Positions 15,598 to 24,688 of a DNA stretch of 58,033 bases are shown piece after piece. The DNA comes from Oscillospiraceae bacterium. Its GTDB lineage: Bacteria; Bacillota; Clostridia; Oscillospirales; Oscillospiraceae. Made by a program: the position numbers and the translations under genes. Below the pieces are notes generated by a model, which did not search any database, had not been told where the DNA came from, and worked only from the letters and a program-made list of their open reading frames with translations. How positions within the stretch are numbered: the first letter of the stretch is position 1; every line of letters starts with the position of its first letter. The DNA is taken from NCBI GenBank assembly GCA_017430985.1, contig JAFRLZ010000048.1, forward strand, positions 1 to 58,033, read 5' to 3'.

Positions 15598-17776
15598 GAT
15601 CACAAACATCAACGCGGGCTGGCGGTTTTTGAAAGCCGCCATGCCCCCGGCGACCGCCATCCACTTCGCCCCGCAGGGCGAGGCGGTCAGCCTGCCCCAC
15701 ACCTGGAACGCGGTGGACGGTCAGGACGGCGGCAACGACTATCACCGCGGCTTCTGCTGGTACGTCCGCGAACTGACGGCGGAGGAGACGCGAGGCGAGC
15801 GCCTGTTTCTGGAAGTGAACGGCGCGGCGCATACCTGCCATGTCTACCTCAACGGCGAGCTGCTGACAAAGCACGAGGGCGGCTATTCCGCCTTCCGCGT
15901 GGAGCTGACGGAGCATCTGCGAGGGAAAAACGTCCTGTCCCTCTGCGTCAGCAACGAGGACAACGACAGCGTCTATCCCCAGAAGGCGGACTTCACCTTC
16001 TACGGCGGTCTCTACCGCGACGTGAACCTGATCTCCGTCCCCGCCGAGCACTTTGAGCTCCTGAAGGACGGCACGCCCGGCATTAAGGTCACGCCGGTCG
16101 TCGATCTCGAAAAGAAGACCGCGACTGTCAGGGTCGAGACCTGGCACAACGCGGAATCTGTTGATATCACGGTGAACGGCGAGACGAAGACCGTCGAGCG
16201 CACGGCGGAGTTCGTGATCGAGAACGTGCACCTCTGGGACGGCCTCGACGATCCCTTCCTCTATACCGCGACCGCGAAGCTGCCCTCCGGCGACGAGGTC
16301 TCGACCCGATTCGGCTGCCGTGTGTTCGCCTGCGATCCCGAAAAGGGCTTCTTCCTCAACGGCCGCAGCTACCCGCTGCGCGGCGTCAGCCGTCACCAGG
16401 ACCTCAAGGGCAAAGGCAACGCTCTCAGCTATGAAGATCACAAGGCCGACATGGCCATCATCCGCGAGCTCGGCGCGAACACGCTGCGCCTGGCCCACTA
16501 CCAGCACGCGCAGGAATTCTACGATCTCTGCGACGAGAACGGTCTCGTCGTCTGGGCAGAGATCCCGTACATCACCATGCACATGCCAAACGGGCGGCAG
16601 AACACCCTCGACCAGATGCGCGAGCTGATCACCCAGTGCTACAACCATCCCTGCATCGCCGTATGGGGCCTCTCCAACGAGATCACGGCCGCCAGTGCGG
16701 TGAACGAGGATCTTCTGGAAAACCATCGGGCGCTCAACGAGCTCTGCCACCGCATGGACAAAACCCGCCCGACCACGATGGCGGACGTCTTTATGCTGGA
16801 GATCGACAGCCCCATCCTCGAAATCCCCGATATCAACAGCTACAACCTTTACTTCGGCTGGTACCTCGGCGAGCTGGAGCAGACCGACGAGTTTTTCGAC
16901 GAATACCACGCCAAATATCCGAACCGCGTCATCGGCTTTAGCGAGTACGGCGCTGACGCCAACCCCGCCTTCCACAGCAGCCGCCCCGAGAAGGGCGACT
17001 ATACCGAGGAATACCAGGCGCTCTACCATGAGCACATGCTCCAAATGATTGAGGCGCGGCCCTACCTCTGGGCGACCCACGTGTGGAACCTCTTCGACTT
17101 TGCGGCCGACGGACGGGACGAGGGCGGCAAGCACGGCGAGAACCAGAAGGGCCTTGTGACCTTCGACCGAAGCCTGCGCAAGGACGCCTTCTGGCTCTAC
17201 AAGGCCGCCTGGAACAGGACGGAGCCCTTCGTCCATCTCTGCGGCAAGCGCTATGAAAACCGCGCCGAGGACGAAACCGAGATCAAGGTCTATTCCAACT
17301 GCGGCGAAGTCACGCTCTGCGTGGACGGCACGCCGGTTGGAACCGTGAAGGGAAAGACGGTCTTTCGTTTCCGCATCCCGCTGCTGGGCGAGCACCTGAT
17401 CCGCGCCGAGGCGGACGGCTGCGGCGACACGATGGTGATCCGCCGCGTCAGCGAGCCGGACGAGAGCTATATCTTCAACAAGGCCGCGGCCAATGTTACC
17501 AACTGGTTTGACGCCGACGAGCTTGACCCGGCCTGCTTTTCCGTCAGCGATACGCTCGGCGAGATCCGTCAGCACCCGCAGGCCGGTCCGATCGTCGAGG
17601 CCATGATGGCCAAGGGCGCCTCCGAGCGCGGCGACGTGGCCGACGCGGTCAAGGACAATCCAGCGCTGCAGCGCATGATGGGCCGCATGACCATGCTGAG
17701 CCTTCTCAAGCAGGGCGGCGCGGACGAAGAATCCATCAAGCAGCTCAACCGTGTGCTTCAGGGAATCAGGAAATGA
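15590..17776 (+). CDS. GH2 glycoside hydrolase (beta-galactosidase/beta-glucuronidase type) with helical tail
   Basis: 728 residues, no signal peptide, so cytosolic. Order: GH2 sugar-binding jelly roll (about 10-150), Ig-like sandwich (about 160-250), TIM barrel (about 255-565), then a small sandwich and a helical tail. The acid/base Glu364 is in AVWGLSNEI and the nucleophile Glu452 in GFSEYGAD. The segment RGVSRHQD is the conserved opening of the barrel. The last ~80 residues (from TLGEIRQHPQ to the end) are a Met/Leu-rich helical domain not part of the GH2 core. Substrate is undecided; the usual specificity residues do not let me separate galactosidase from glucuronidase. It overlaps the transporter gene by 8 bases and the next gene by 4. 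Confidence 0.9.
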   Translation: MRKITNINAGWRFLKAAMPPATAIHFAPQGEAVSLPHTWNAVDGQDGGNDYHRGFCWYVRELTAEETRGERLFLEVNGAAHTCHVYLNGELLTKHEGGYSAFRVELTEHLRGKNVLSLCVSNEDNDSVYPQKADFTFYGGLYRDVNLISVPAEHFELLKDGTPGIKVTPVVDLEKKTATVRVETWHNAESVDITVNGETKTVERTAEFVIENVHLWDGLDDPFLYTATAKLPSGDEVSTRFGCRVFACDPEKGFFLNGRSYPLRGVSRHQDLKGKGNALSYEDHKADMAIIRELGANTLRLAHYQHAQEFYDLCDENGLVVWAEIPYITMHMPNGRQNTLDQMRELITQCYNHPCIAVWGLSNEITAASAVNEDLLENHRALNELCHRMDKTRPTTMADVFMLEIDSPILEIPDINSYNLYFGWYLGELEQTDEFFDEYHAKYPNRVIGFSEYGADANPAFHSSRPEKGDYTEEYQALYHEHMLQMIEARPYLWATHVWNLFDFAADGRDEGGKHGENQKGLVTFDRSLRKDAFWLYKAAWNRTEPFVHLCGKRYENRAEDETEIKVYSNCGEVTLCVDGTPVGTVKGKTVFRFRIPLLGEHLIRAEADGCGDTMVIRRVSEPDESYIFNKAAANVTNWFDADELDPACFSVSDTLGEIRQHPQAGPIVEAMMAKGASERGDVADAVKDNPALQRMMGRMTMLSLLKQGGADEESIKQLNRVLQGIRK

Positions 17777-18618
17777 AAACTTACGTTCAACAGATCATGC
17801 TGGGCTCCGTGACCTCGAACGAGGCGCAGGCCCGCGAGACCTTACAGAAAATCAAGGCCGCCGGATACGACGGCCTTGAGCTCAATTCCTTTATGATCCA
17901 CCCCACCGGGCTGCTGGTGCGCATGCTGACGAAAGCGGCCGGAATGCCCACCGGCAAGGGCGGAAAGCTCGACTGGAACGCGCTGCTCCGTGACACGGAT
18001 CTGGGCGTCGTGAGCCTCCATACCGACCTCGGCTCATTGGAAAGAGACGCGGCCGCCGTCGCGGCGGAAGCGAAGAGCTTTGAGACAGACAGGGTCGTGA
18101 TCACGGGCATGTACCGCTTCGACTATGGTGACGAAAAAGCCGTGCGCGAGCTGGCGCAGCGCCTGAACAAAGCCGGCGAGACGCTGAAAGCCGAGGGCGC
18201 GGAGCTCCTGTACCACAACCACAACATCGAACTGCTGCCGCTCGGGAACGGAAAACGCGCCTATGACCTGCTGATCGAGGAAACGGATACGAATTATGTA
18301 AACTTCGAGTTCGACAGCTACTGGTTCACCGACGGGGGAGCGGACGCGAAGGACTGGATGAAAAAGCTCGGCAGCCGTATGATGCTCTGGCACGTCACCG
18401 ACCGCGGCAGCCGCCAGAAGGGCGCGGCCATGACGCCGATCTTGAAATGCGACAGCATGGAGCTCGGCACCGGGAACATAGATCTCGACGGTCTGCTTTC
18501 CCTGGCCCGCGAAAACGGCGTGGAGAACGTCATTCTGGAGAGCCATAAGAACTGGACTGACAAAGACCCGGTCAAAAGCCTGGAAACGAGCGCCCTCTGG
18601 CTGAATGCGAGGAAATGA
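17773..18618 (+). CDS. Sugar phosphate isomerase/epimerase, xylose-isomerase-like TIM barrel
   Basis: 281 residues of the AP_endonuc_2/xylose isomerase-like fold. The metal-site pattern of the family is present: YHNHNIEL (about 140-147), NFEFDSYWFTDGG, MLWHVTDRG and ILESHKNW, supplying His and Glu ligands. Such proteins isomerise or epimerise sugars and inositols, and some act on 3-keto-glycosides. The ATG overlaps the GH2 stop (ATGA), so synthesis is coupled with GH2. Substrate is unknown. No Gfo/Idh/MocA oxidoreductase, the common partner for keto-sugar chemistry, is present in the cluster. Confidence 0.82.
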   Translation: MKTYVQQIMLGSVTSNEAQARETLQKIKAAGYDGLELNSFMIHPTGLLVRMLTKAAGMPTGKGGKLDWNALLRDTDLGVVSLHTDLGSLERDAAAVAAEAKSFETDRVVITGMYRFDYGDEKAVRELAQRLNKAGETLKAEGAELLYHNHNIELLPLGNGKRAYDLLIEETDTNYVNFEFDSYWFTDGGADAKDWMKKLGSRMMLWHVTDRGSRQKGAAMTPILKCDSMELGTGNIDLDGLLSLARENGVENVILESHKNWTDKDPVKSLETSALWLNARK

Positions 18619-18619
18619 T

Positions 18620-20881
18620 ATGAGTATGCTTTTGGAAAACCGCCTGCCCGCGCGCTGGGCGGCCAAATGGATCGACCCGGAGCTCCCGCACGACAAAGAG
18701 CAGCGGCAGCCCGCCTCCGTGCTGCGCCGCCGCTTTACGGTGGACAAAACCGAAAACGCCGTGCTGTACATCACCTGCCACGGCCTGTATGAGGCTGTGC
18801 TGAACGGGCAGCGCGTCGGCGATTTCGTGCTGGCACCCGGAACGGGAGACTACGCCAAACGCCTGTGCGTGCAGGCCTACGACGTGTCCGATCTGCTCTG
18901 CGAGGGCGAAAACGAGCTGCTCGTCACCCTGGGCGACGGCTGGTACCGGGGCAGCGTGGGCGTGGACGGCCTGTGCAACTATTACGGGGAAGATGTCGCT
19001 CTGCTCTGTCAGCTGGAGATCGACGGCGAAGCCGTCCTCTGCAGCGATGAGCGCTGGGAGGCGAGCCAGAGCGGCCCGACGCGTGAAAACGATCTCCAGC
19101 AGGGTGAGGCATACGACGCCCGCCGGGAGACGATTGCCGAATGGCACTTTGTCACCGTGCGGGACTACAGATACGAAAAGCTCTGCGGCGAGTCCTTCGT
19201 GCCGATCACTGAGCACGAGCGCTTTGAAGGCAAGCTCCTTACCACGCCGAACGGCGAGACCGTGATCGACTTCGGGCAGAACCTCGCGGGCTATACGGAG
19301 ATCCGCCTCAACGCAAAGGCCGGGCAGCGGATCACGCTCTGGCACGGCGAGACGCTGGACGAACAGGGAAACTTCACGCAGAAAAACTTCGACCCGGGCG
19401 AGCGCAACAAAAACGGCATCCCGCAGAAGATGGAATACATCTGCAAAGACGGAGAAAACGTCTGGAAGCCGCGCTTCACGATCTTCGGCTTCCGCTATGC
19501 GAAGCTTGAGACCGACGCAGATCTCACGGACGCGCGCTTCACCGCGATCGCCGTCTATTCCGACATGGCGCAGACCGGCTTTTTCGAGTGCGGGAACGCC
19601 GACGTGAACCGGCTCTTTGAAAACAGCCTCTGGTCGATGCGCTCGAACTTCTGCGATGTCCCCACCGACTGCCCCACCCGCGAGCGCGCGGGCTGGACGG
19701 GCGACGCGGGCGTCTTCGCACCCACGGGCCTGATGCTGATGGACTGCGCCCCTGTCCTGCGCAAGTGGCTGGGCGAGTGCCGCTTGGCCCAGCGTGAGGA
19801 CGGTCTGGTCGAGAACATCGCCCCGGTGAACAATACCGGCTCGATGATCTCCAACATGCTGCAGGGCTCCGCCGGTTGGGGCGACGCCTGCGTACTGGTG
19901 CCCTGGGCCGTTTACGAGGCCACGGGCGACCGGACGATCCTTGAAGAGAACTATGAGATGATGCGCCGCTGGCTGGCCTTCTGCGGAAAGAGAGCCTCGA
20001 AGACGCGGCCGCACAATCTCCTGAACCCCTACAAGAAATATCTGGTGGACGAGGGCTTCCACTTCGGCGAGTGGTGCCAGCCCGGCGTGGACAACATGGA
20101 CGTGATGAAAAAGACCATGATGTTCGGCGCGCCGGAAGTGGCCACGGCTTATTATTTCAAATCCGCCTCGCTGCTCTCCGAGATTGCCGCGATCCTCGGC
20201 AAACAGGAGGACGTGAAGAAGTACAGGGAGATCGCGGAGGGAGCGAAAAAGGCCTACCGCCATTGCTGCACCAAAAACGGCGCAATCAAGTCCGACCGCC
20301 AGTGCGAGTACGTGCGCCCGATCGCTTTCGGGCTGCTGGACGGCGAGGAGGCGCAGACCGCGGCCGACGCGCTGAACGAACTGGTCGTGAAGAACGGCTG
20401 TCACCTGAACACCGGCTTCCTCTCCACGCCCGAGCTCTGCCGCGTGCTTTCGGAGCACGGGCACACGGACACGGCCTACAGGCTGCTGCTGCAGACCGAG
20501 TGCCCGGGCTGGCTCTACGCGGTCAGGCACGGCGCGACCACGATCTGGGAGACCTGGGACGGCGTGCGGCCCGACGGCACGGTGCATGACTCGCTCAACC
20601 ACTATTCCTACGGCGCGATCAGCGGCTGGCTGCTCGACGGCGTCTGCGGGATCCGGCTTCACGCCGGGAAGCTGACGGTGAAACCGCAGCCGCACCCCTC
20701 GCTGGGCTTTGCGGAAGGGGAGTGGCGCAGTCCCGTCGGCACGATCCGCAGCGCCTGGCGCTATGAAAACAACAGGCTGGTCTTCGAGATCTCCGTGCCC
20801 GTCCCGGCTATCATCGAGCTGCCGAACGGAGAGACGCATGAAGTGAACGCGGGGGAACATCGCTATGAAGTACTTTTGTAA
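18620..20881 (+). CDS. GH78 alpha-L-rhamnosidase
   Basis: 753 residues from ATG 18620, chosen because GCGAGGAAATGAT precedes it; an in-frame ATG at 18605 lies inside that ribosome site. Layout: N-terminal beta-sandwich carbohydrate domains (about 30-310, with GDGWYRGSVG), then the (alpha/alpha)6 barrel. The catalytic signature DCPTRERAGWTGD (350-362) carries general acid Glu355, and TIWETWDGVRPDG carries the partner Glu. No signal peptide: it acts inside the cell on imported rhamnosides, releasing L-rhamnose. No rhamnose isomerase or kinase gene is in the island. It overlaps the GH43 gene by 17 bases. Confidence 0.92.
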   Translation: MSMLLENRLPARWAAKWIDPELPHDKEQRQPASVLRRRFTVDKTENAVLYITCHGLYEAVLNGQRVGDFVLAPGTGDYAKRLCVQAYDVSDLLCEGENELLVTLGDGWYRGSVGVDGLCNYYGEDVALLCQLEIDGEAVLCSDERWEASQSGPTRENDLQQGEAYDARRETIAEWHFVTVRDYRYEKLCGESFVPITEHERFEGKLLTTPNGETVIDFGQNLAGYTEIRLNAKAGQRITLWHGETLDEQGNFTQKNFDPGERNKNGIPQKMEYICKDGENVWKPRFTIFGFRYAKLETDADLTDARFTAIAVYSDMAQTGFFECGNADVNRLFENSLWSMRSNFCDVPTDCPTRERAGWTGDAGVFAPTGLMLMDCAPVLRKWLGECRLAQREDGLVENIAPVNNTGSMISNMLQGSAGWGDACVLVPWAVYEATGDRTILEENYEMMRRWLAFCGKRASKTRPHNLLNPYKKYLVDEGFHFGEWCQPGVDNMDVMKKTMMFGAPEVATAYYFKSASLLSEIAAILGKQEDVKKYREIAEGAKKAYRHCCTKNGAIKSDRQCEYVRPIAFGLLDGEEAQTAADALNELVVKNGCHLNTGFLSTPELCRVLSEHGHTDTAYRLLLQTECPGWLYAVRHGATTIWETWDGVRPDGTVHDSLNHYSYGAISGWLLDGVCGIRLHAGKLTVKPQPHPSLGFAEGEWRSPVGTIRSAWRYENNRLVFEISVPVPAIIELPNGETHEVNAGEHRYEVLL

Positions 20882-22655
20882 TCCCGTCAACGTCAACTAC
20901 CGCTACCAGTTCAATCAGGATCCGCGCAAGGGCGGCGCGCTGCAGATCTGCCGCGAGGCGGCCGACCCCTCGATGATCCTCTTTAAGGGACGCTACTATA
21001 TCTTCGCGTCCATGACGCTGGGCGTCTGGGTCTCGGACGACCTCGTGAACTGGGAAAACCGCCGGCTGCCGGAGGGCTTGCCCTTCTACGATTACGCGCC
21101 GGATGTGCGCGTGATCGGAGACTATGTGTATTTCTGCGCCTCCGCGCGGGAGCACAACTGCGACCGCTGGCGCACGAAGGATATCCTGAACGGTCCCTAT
21201 GAAAAGCTCGAGGGCAGCTTCCCGTTCTGGGATCCGAACCTGTTCCTCGACGACGACGGGCGCGTGTATTTCTATTGGGGCTGCTCCAACGAGACGCCGA
21301 TCTGGGGCGTCGAGCTCGATTCCGAAACCATGCTGCCCAAGGGCGAAAAGATCGCCGTTGTCGAAGGCCATCCCTACGAGATCGGCTACGAGCGCATCGG
21401 CGAGGACAACAGCACGCTGCCGGCCTCCGCGGATGTGATCGAAGCTAAGTATCAGGCCTTTGTGAAGGCGCAGGGCGTTCCGGAGGAATACATCCCCGCC
21501 GACGTGCGCCCCCTGATCCGCGGCATGTTCTCGGACAAACCCTATATCGAGGGTGCGTGGATGGACAAGCACGAGGGGAAGTACTATCTCCAGTACGCCG
21601 CCCCCGGCACGCAGTACAACACCTATTCCGACGGCGTCTATGTGGGCGAGAGCCCGCTCGGGCCCTTCCGGCTCGCGGAGAACAACCCCTATTCCTACAA
21701 GCCCGGCGGCTTCCTGCCCGGGGCGGGCCACGGCTCAACCATGCGGGATCGGGAGGGGAACTGGTGGCACACCGCCACGATGCGCATTTCCAAAAACCAT
21801 GATTTCGAGCGCCGCGTAGGTCTTTGGCCCGCGGGCTTCGATGAAGACGGCGAGCTCTTCTGCAACCAGCGCTACGGCGACTGGCCGATGGCGCTCGAGG
21901 GCGAGCCCTGGCGCGGCCCGGCCTGGATGCTGCTGAGCGTCGGCAAGGCGGCTTCCGCCTCCTCCTGCGTCCCCGGCCATGAGCCGGACAAAGCCACAGA
22001 GGAGAACGTGCAGACCTGGTGGCGCGCGGCGTCGAACAGCCGGGATGAGTGGCTGTGCGTCGACCTCGGAAAGCGCTTCGACGTGCACGCCGTACAGGTG
22101 AACTTCGCCGACGATATAATCGACGTGCCCTGCCCCGGCGAGATCCACCCCGGCTCGCAGGCACGCTACATTGACGAGGACGAGCATGTCACCCGGTGGA
22201 AGCTGGAGGGCAGTCTCGACGGCGAGAACTGGTTTGTCGTTGAGGACAAGTCCGAGGCCGGGACCAACCTTTCGCATGATCTCATCGTACGCGAAGAGGG
22301 CTTTGCCGTCCGGTATCTGCGCCTCAGCGGCATGGCCGTTCCATTTGAGCAGGCACCCTGCATTTCCGGCCTGCGCGTCTTCGGTCTGGGCGACGGAGAA
22401 AAGCCCGCCGGGCCGGTCTTCACCGCAACGCGTATGGGCGACCTGGACATGGTCGTACAAATCAAAGAGCAGCCGGACGCCCTGGGCTATAACATCCTCT
22501 TCGGTTCGTCGCCGGAGAAACTGTACCACAGCTATATGGTCTTCGAGGCCGGTTCCCGGCGCGTCGGTGCGCTGGTCAGGGGCCGGGAGGTTTACGTCCG
22601 CGTGGACGCCTTCAACGAGAACGGCATCACGGCAGGCAAGTGCGTGATACTGTAA
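20865..22655 (+). CDS. GH43 glycoside hydrolase with F5/8-type carbohydrate-binding domain
   Basis: 596 residues, no signal peptide. The five-bladed propeller (about 25-330) has the three GH43 acidic residues: Asp34 in EAADPSMI (base), Asp123 in FWDPNLFL and Glu229 in YIEGAWM (acid). Residues about 355-505 form an F5/8 type C (CBM32-like) sandwich (WWRAASNSRDEWLCVDLGK, RYLRLSG), and the last ~80 look like a fibronectin-III-like module. Probably an exo-acting arabinofuranosidase, xylosidase or galactosidase on imported oligosaccharides. The start has GGGGGAACATCGCT upstream inside the GH78 gene. Confidence 0.88.
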   Translation: MKYFCNPVNVNYRYQFNQDPRKGGALQICREAADPSMILFKGRYYIFASMTLGVWVSDDLVNWENRRLPEGLPFYDYAPDVRVIGDYVYFCASAREHNCDRWRTKDILNGPYEKLEGSFPFWDPNLFLDDDGRVYFYWGCSNETPIWGVELDSETMLPKGEKIAVVEGHPYEIGYERIGEDNSTLPASADVIEAKYQAFVKAQGVPEEYIPADVRPLIRGMFSDKPYIEGAWMDKHEGKYYLQYAAPGTQYNTYSDGVYVGESPLGPFRLAENNPYSYKPGGFLPGAGHGSTMRDREGNWWHTATMRISKNHDFERRVGLWPAGFDEDGELFCNQRYGDWPMALEGEPWRGPAWMLLSVGKAASASSCVPGHEPDKATEENVQTWWRAASNSRDEWLCVDLGKRFDVHAVQVNFADDIIDVPCPGEIHPGSQARYIDEDEHVTRWKLEGSLDGENWFVVEDKSEAGTNLSHDLIVREEGFAVRYLRLSGMAVPFEQAPCISGLRVFGLGDGEKPAGPVFTATRMGDLDMVVQIKEQPDALGYNILFGSSPEKLYHSYMVFEAGSRRVGALVRGREVYVRVDAFNENGITAGKCVIL

Positions 22656-22667
22656 GGAGGATATAAC

Positions 22668-23963
22668 ATGGCATTTCCAAAGGGATTTATGATCGGCGCG
22701 GCGACCGCCGCCCATCAGGTCGAGGGCAACAACATCCACAGTGATTACTGGATCCAGGAGCATCTGCCGCACACGAGCTTCACCGAGCCCAGCGGCGCGG
22801 CCTGCGACCACTATAACCGCTATGAAGAGGATATCAAGCTGCTGGCCGGGGCCGGACTGAACGCCTACCGTTTTTCGATCGAGTGGGCCCGCATAGAACC
22901 GAAAGAAGGAGAATTCGACGAGCGCGAGATCGAGCACTACCGCGACGTGATCCATTGCTGCAAGGCAAACGGCGTGGAGCCCATCGTGACGCTGCTGCAC
23001 TTTACCAGCCCCGCGTGGCTGATCCGCAAGGGCGGCTGGGAAGCGGAAAGCACCGTCGAGTACTTCCGCCGCTACGCCGCCTATGTGACCGAAAAGCTCG
23101 GCGCAGAGCTGAACTATATCTGCACGATCAACGAGGCCAACATGGGCCTGCAGCTGGCGGCCATTTCCAAGCGCTTCCGGCTCATGGCCGAGCAGGCCGC
23201 AAAGGCCGCGGCCTCGGGCGCGAAGAAGGCCGAGGGCACCGTACAGGTCGGCATGAATTTTGAGAAGATGATGGAGAACATGAAGTTCGCCGCCATGGAG
23301 AACGCGCAGGCCTTCGGCACGCCCCAGCCGCAGGTGTTTGTCTCCTCCCGCACACCGGAGGGCGACGCGCTGGTCTTCCGCGCGCACCGGACGGCGAAGG
23401 CGGCCATCAAGGCGCTGTATCCCAACATCAAGGTCGGTATCACGCTCTCGATGCATGATCTGCAGGCGCTGCCCGGAGGGGAGCGCTTCGCCGAGGCTGC
23501 CTGGGACGAGGAATTCCGGCACTACCTGCCGTTCATTCAGGACGATGATTTCCTCGGCGTGCAGAACTACACCCGTACGCAGTACGGACCCGCCGGACAG
23601 CTGCCCTGCCCGGAGGGTGCGGAGCTGACGCAGATGGACTACGAGTTCTATCCCGAGGCGCTCGAGCATGTGCTCCGCCGCGTACACGAGGATTTCAAGG
23701 GCGATCTGATCGTCACGGAAAACGGCGTGGCCGTCTCGGACGACAGCCGCCGCGTCGAGTTCATTCGACGCGCGCTGCAGGGCGTGGAAAACTGTGTCAG
23801 CGACGGCATCCTGGTGAAGGGCTACATGTACTGGAGCCTGATGGACAATTTTGAGTGGCAGAAGGGCTTTTCGATGACCTTCGGCCTCATCGCTGTTGAC
23901 CGCGCGACGCAAAAGCGTACACCCAAGGAAAGCCTTGCCTTCCTCGGCAGCTATACGGAATAA
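22668..23963 (+). CDS. GH1 beta-glycosidase (beta-glucosidase type)
   Basis: 431 residues, cytosolic, normal GH1 size. The N-terminal FPKGFMIGAATAAHQVEG motif, acid/base Glu156 in TINEAN, and nucleophile Glu351 in IVTENGVAVSDD are intact, as is the YWSLMDNFEWQKGF aglycone-side motif. The usual NEP is NEA here, a common variant. The His/Arg/Ser residues that bind a 6-phosphate group are not obvious, so it is more likely a beta-glucosidase than a 6-phospho-enzyme. Last gene of the glycoside operon, preceded by AAGGAGGATATAAC and followed by a terminator. Confidence 0.9.
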   Translation: MAFPKGFMIGAATAAHQVEGNNIHSDYWIQEHLPHTSFTEPSGAACDHYNRYEEDIKLLAGAGLNAYRFSIEWARIEPKEGEFDEREIEHYRDVIHCCKANGVEPIVTLLHFTSPAWLIRKGGWEAESTVEYFRRYAAYVTEKLGAELNYICTINEANMGLQLAAISKRFRLMAEQAAKAAASGAKKAEGTVQVGMNFEKMMENMKFAAMENAQAFGTPQPQVFVSSRTPEGDALVFRAHRTAKAAIKALYPNIKVGITLSMHDLQALPGGERFAEAAWDEEFRHYLPFIQDDDFLGVQNYTRTQYGPAGQLPCPEGAELTQMDYEFYPEALEHVLRRVHEDFKGDLIVTENGVAVSDDSRRVEFIRRALQGVENCVSDGILVKGYMYWSLMDNFEWQKGFSMTFGLIAVDRATQKRTPKESLAFLGSYTE

Positions 23964-24006
23964 GCAGATAGCATATGCCCGCCAAAGCAAACAGCTTACA
24001 CATATA

Positions 24007-24059
24007 AAAGTCTCCCGCCCGTCGGCCCTGTTTGAACCGGTGAGCGGGAGAGCCTTTTT
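24007..24059 (+). terminator. Terminator of the glycoside operon
   Basis: Stem AAAAGTCTCCCGC / GCGGGAGAGCCTTTT with imperfect upper part and a T5 run; also lies 3' of tnpV on the other strand, so it may act both ways. Confidence 0.75.
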
Positions 24060-24100
24060 GCAGGCTCCTCTTGGAAGTCACCTTTCCAAAGGAGCTTGGC

Positions 24101-24520
24101 TTATGGTACAATACAGTTACATGAAACTTTGGTATCTTCGGTCTCCTCGGGGTAGATCAGCTCGCGCATCACGATCTCCTCGGCGCGGCTGCGGATGCTG
24201 TTCATGCGGCGTACCCATTCCATCTGATCGGCAGCCTTGAGAGCTTCAGTCACGTTCTCTTGCTTTTTCATCTGTCGGATGATACACTCAAGACGGTCCT
24301 CGCAGGCACGGTCGATCTCGGAGAGGTGCTCAAAGAGCCCTCCGACCATAAGCAGATTTGTGTACAGCACCGGCCGATGCTCGTTCAAATAGCGTTTGCG
24401 CATCCGGCCATACTTGCCGAGTAGATTCTGCTCGGCCTCTTCGATCGTGAGATCGGGCAGGAAATAATCGCCGACCTGCGTGTATGTCCCGCCGAGTTCT
24501 TCGTATGTTGATTTACCCAT
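24101..24520 (-). CDS. tnpV: TnpV-family element protein
   Basis: 139 residues from ATG 24520, which has GGAGGAAAAAC upstream; the frame stays open further left but that part has no family resemblance. The sequence follows the TnpV pattern I know from clostridial transposons and integrative elements: STYEELGGTYTQVGDYFLPD, then a helical domain with GKYGRMRKRYL, YTNLLMVGG, VTEALKAADQMEWVRRMN and AEEIVMRELIY. Biochemical role is not established. Its place 142 bases inside the right repeat supports its being part of the mobile module. Confidence 0.88.
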   Translation of the reverse strand: MGKSTYEELGGTYTQVGDYFLPDLTIEEAEQNLLGKYGRMRKRYLNEHRPVLYTNLLMVGGLFEHLSEIDRACEDRLECIIRQMKKQENVTEALKAADQMEWVRRMNSIRSRAEEIVMRELIYPEETEDTKVSCNCIVP

Positions 24521-24661
24521 GTTTTTCCTCCTTGGTTTTGACCCTTTACAGGATGAGATGTATTGGAAACATGGGTTGATACAGGTACAGGAAAACACTG
24601 AAATTTGATAAAATAATGCGGTTTTGAGTTGAAAAAGTACTATTAGACGTTGCCCGAGGAA

Positions 24662-24684
24662 TTCAAGTCCCGCCTCGCGCACCA
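24662..24684 (+). repeat. attR: right copy of the 23-bp tRNA-Leu repeat
   Basis: Exact copy of 6112-6134 ending in the tRNA CCA. The bases before it (CGAGGAA) do not continue the tRNA, so this is a bare attachment remnant. Confidence 0.9.
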
Positions 24685-24688
24685 TAAT

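Larger units (their letters stand above)
6112..24684. mobile_element. Genomic island integrated in the 3' end of tRNA-Leu (about 18.55 kb)
   Basis: The island is bounded by 23-bp exact direct repeats of the tRNA 3' end. A tyrosine integrase is the first gene inside the left end and TnpV the last gene inside the right end; between them are sugar kinase and isomerase, MATE, TetR, AraC, GPH transporter and five glycosidase-cluster genes. The integrase is visibly AT-richer than its surroundings, while the cargo is GC-rich like the host, suggesting cargo from a related genome. No relaxase, coupling protein or conjugation genes are seen, so transfer would need help in trans. Confidence 0.88.

Noticed and set aside
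15224-17575. A 783-codon open frame on the minus strand opposite the GH2 gene
   Set aside because: Low-complexity Ala/Val/Arg/Asp-rich translation with no motifs; typical antisense shadow of a GC-rich gene. The plus strand has the full GH2 active site.
17773-18618. TIM-barrel protein as a C-glycoside-cleaving enzyme (DgpC-like)
   Set aside because: Such systems need an oxidoreductase and a small partner subunit; neither is in the operon.
18572-20896. A 774-codon minus-strand frame opposite GH78
   Set aside because: Shadow frame; GH78 on the plus strand has intact catalytic motifs and operon overlaps.
24662-24684. A second tRNA gene at the right island end
   Set aside because: Only the last 23 bases of tRNA-Leu are present, with no anticodon or D arm; it is attR.
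24101-24685. A 194-codon version of the TnpV gene
   Set aside because: The first 55 codons lie in the att region, lack resemblance to TnpV, and a strong ribosome site precedes the ATG at 24520.
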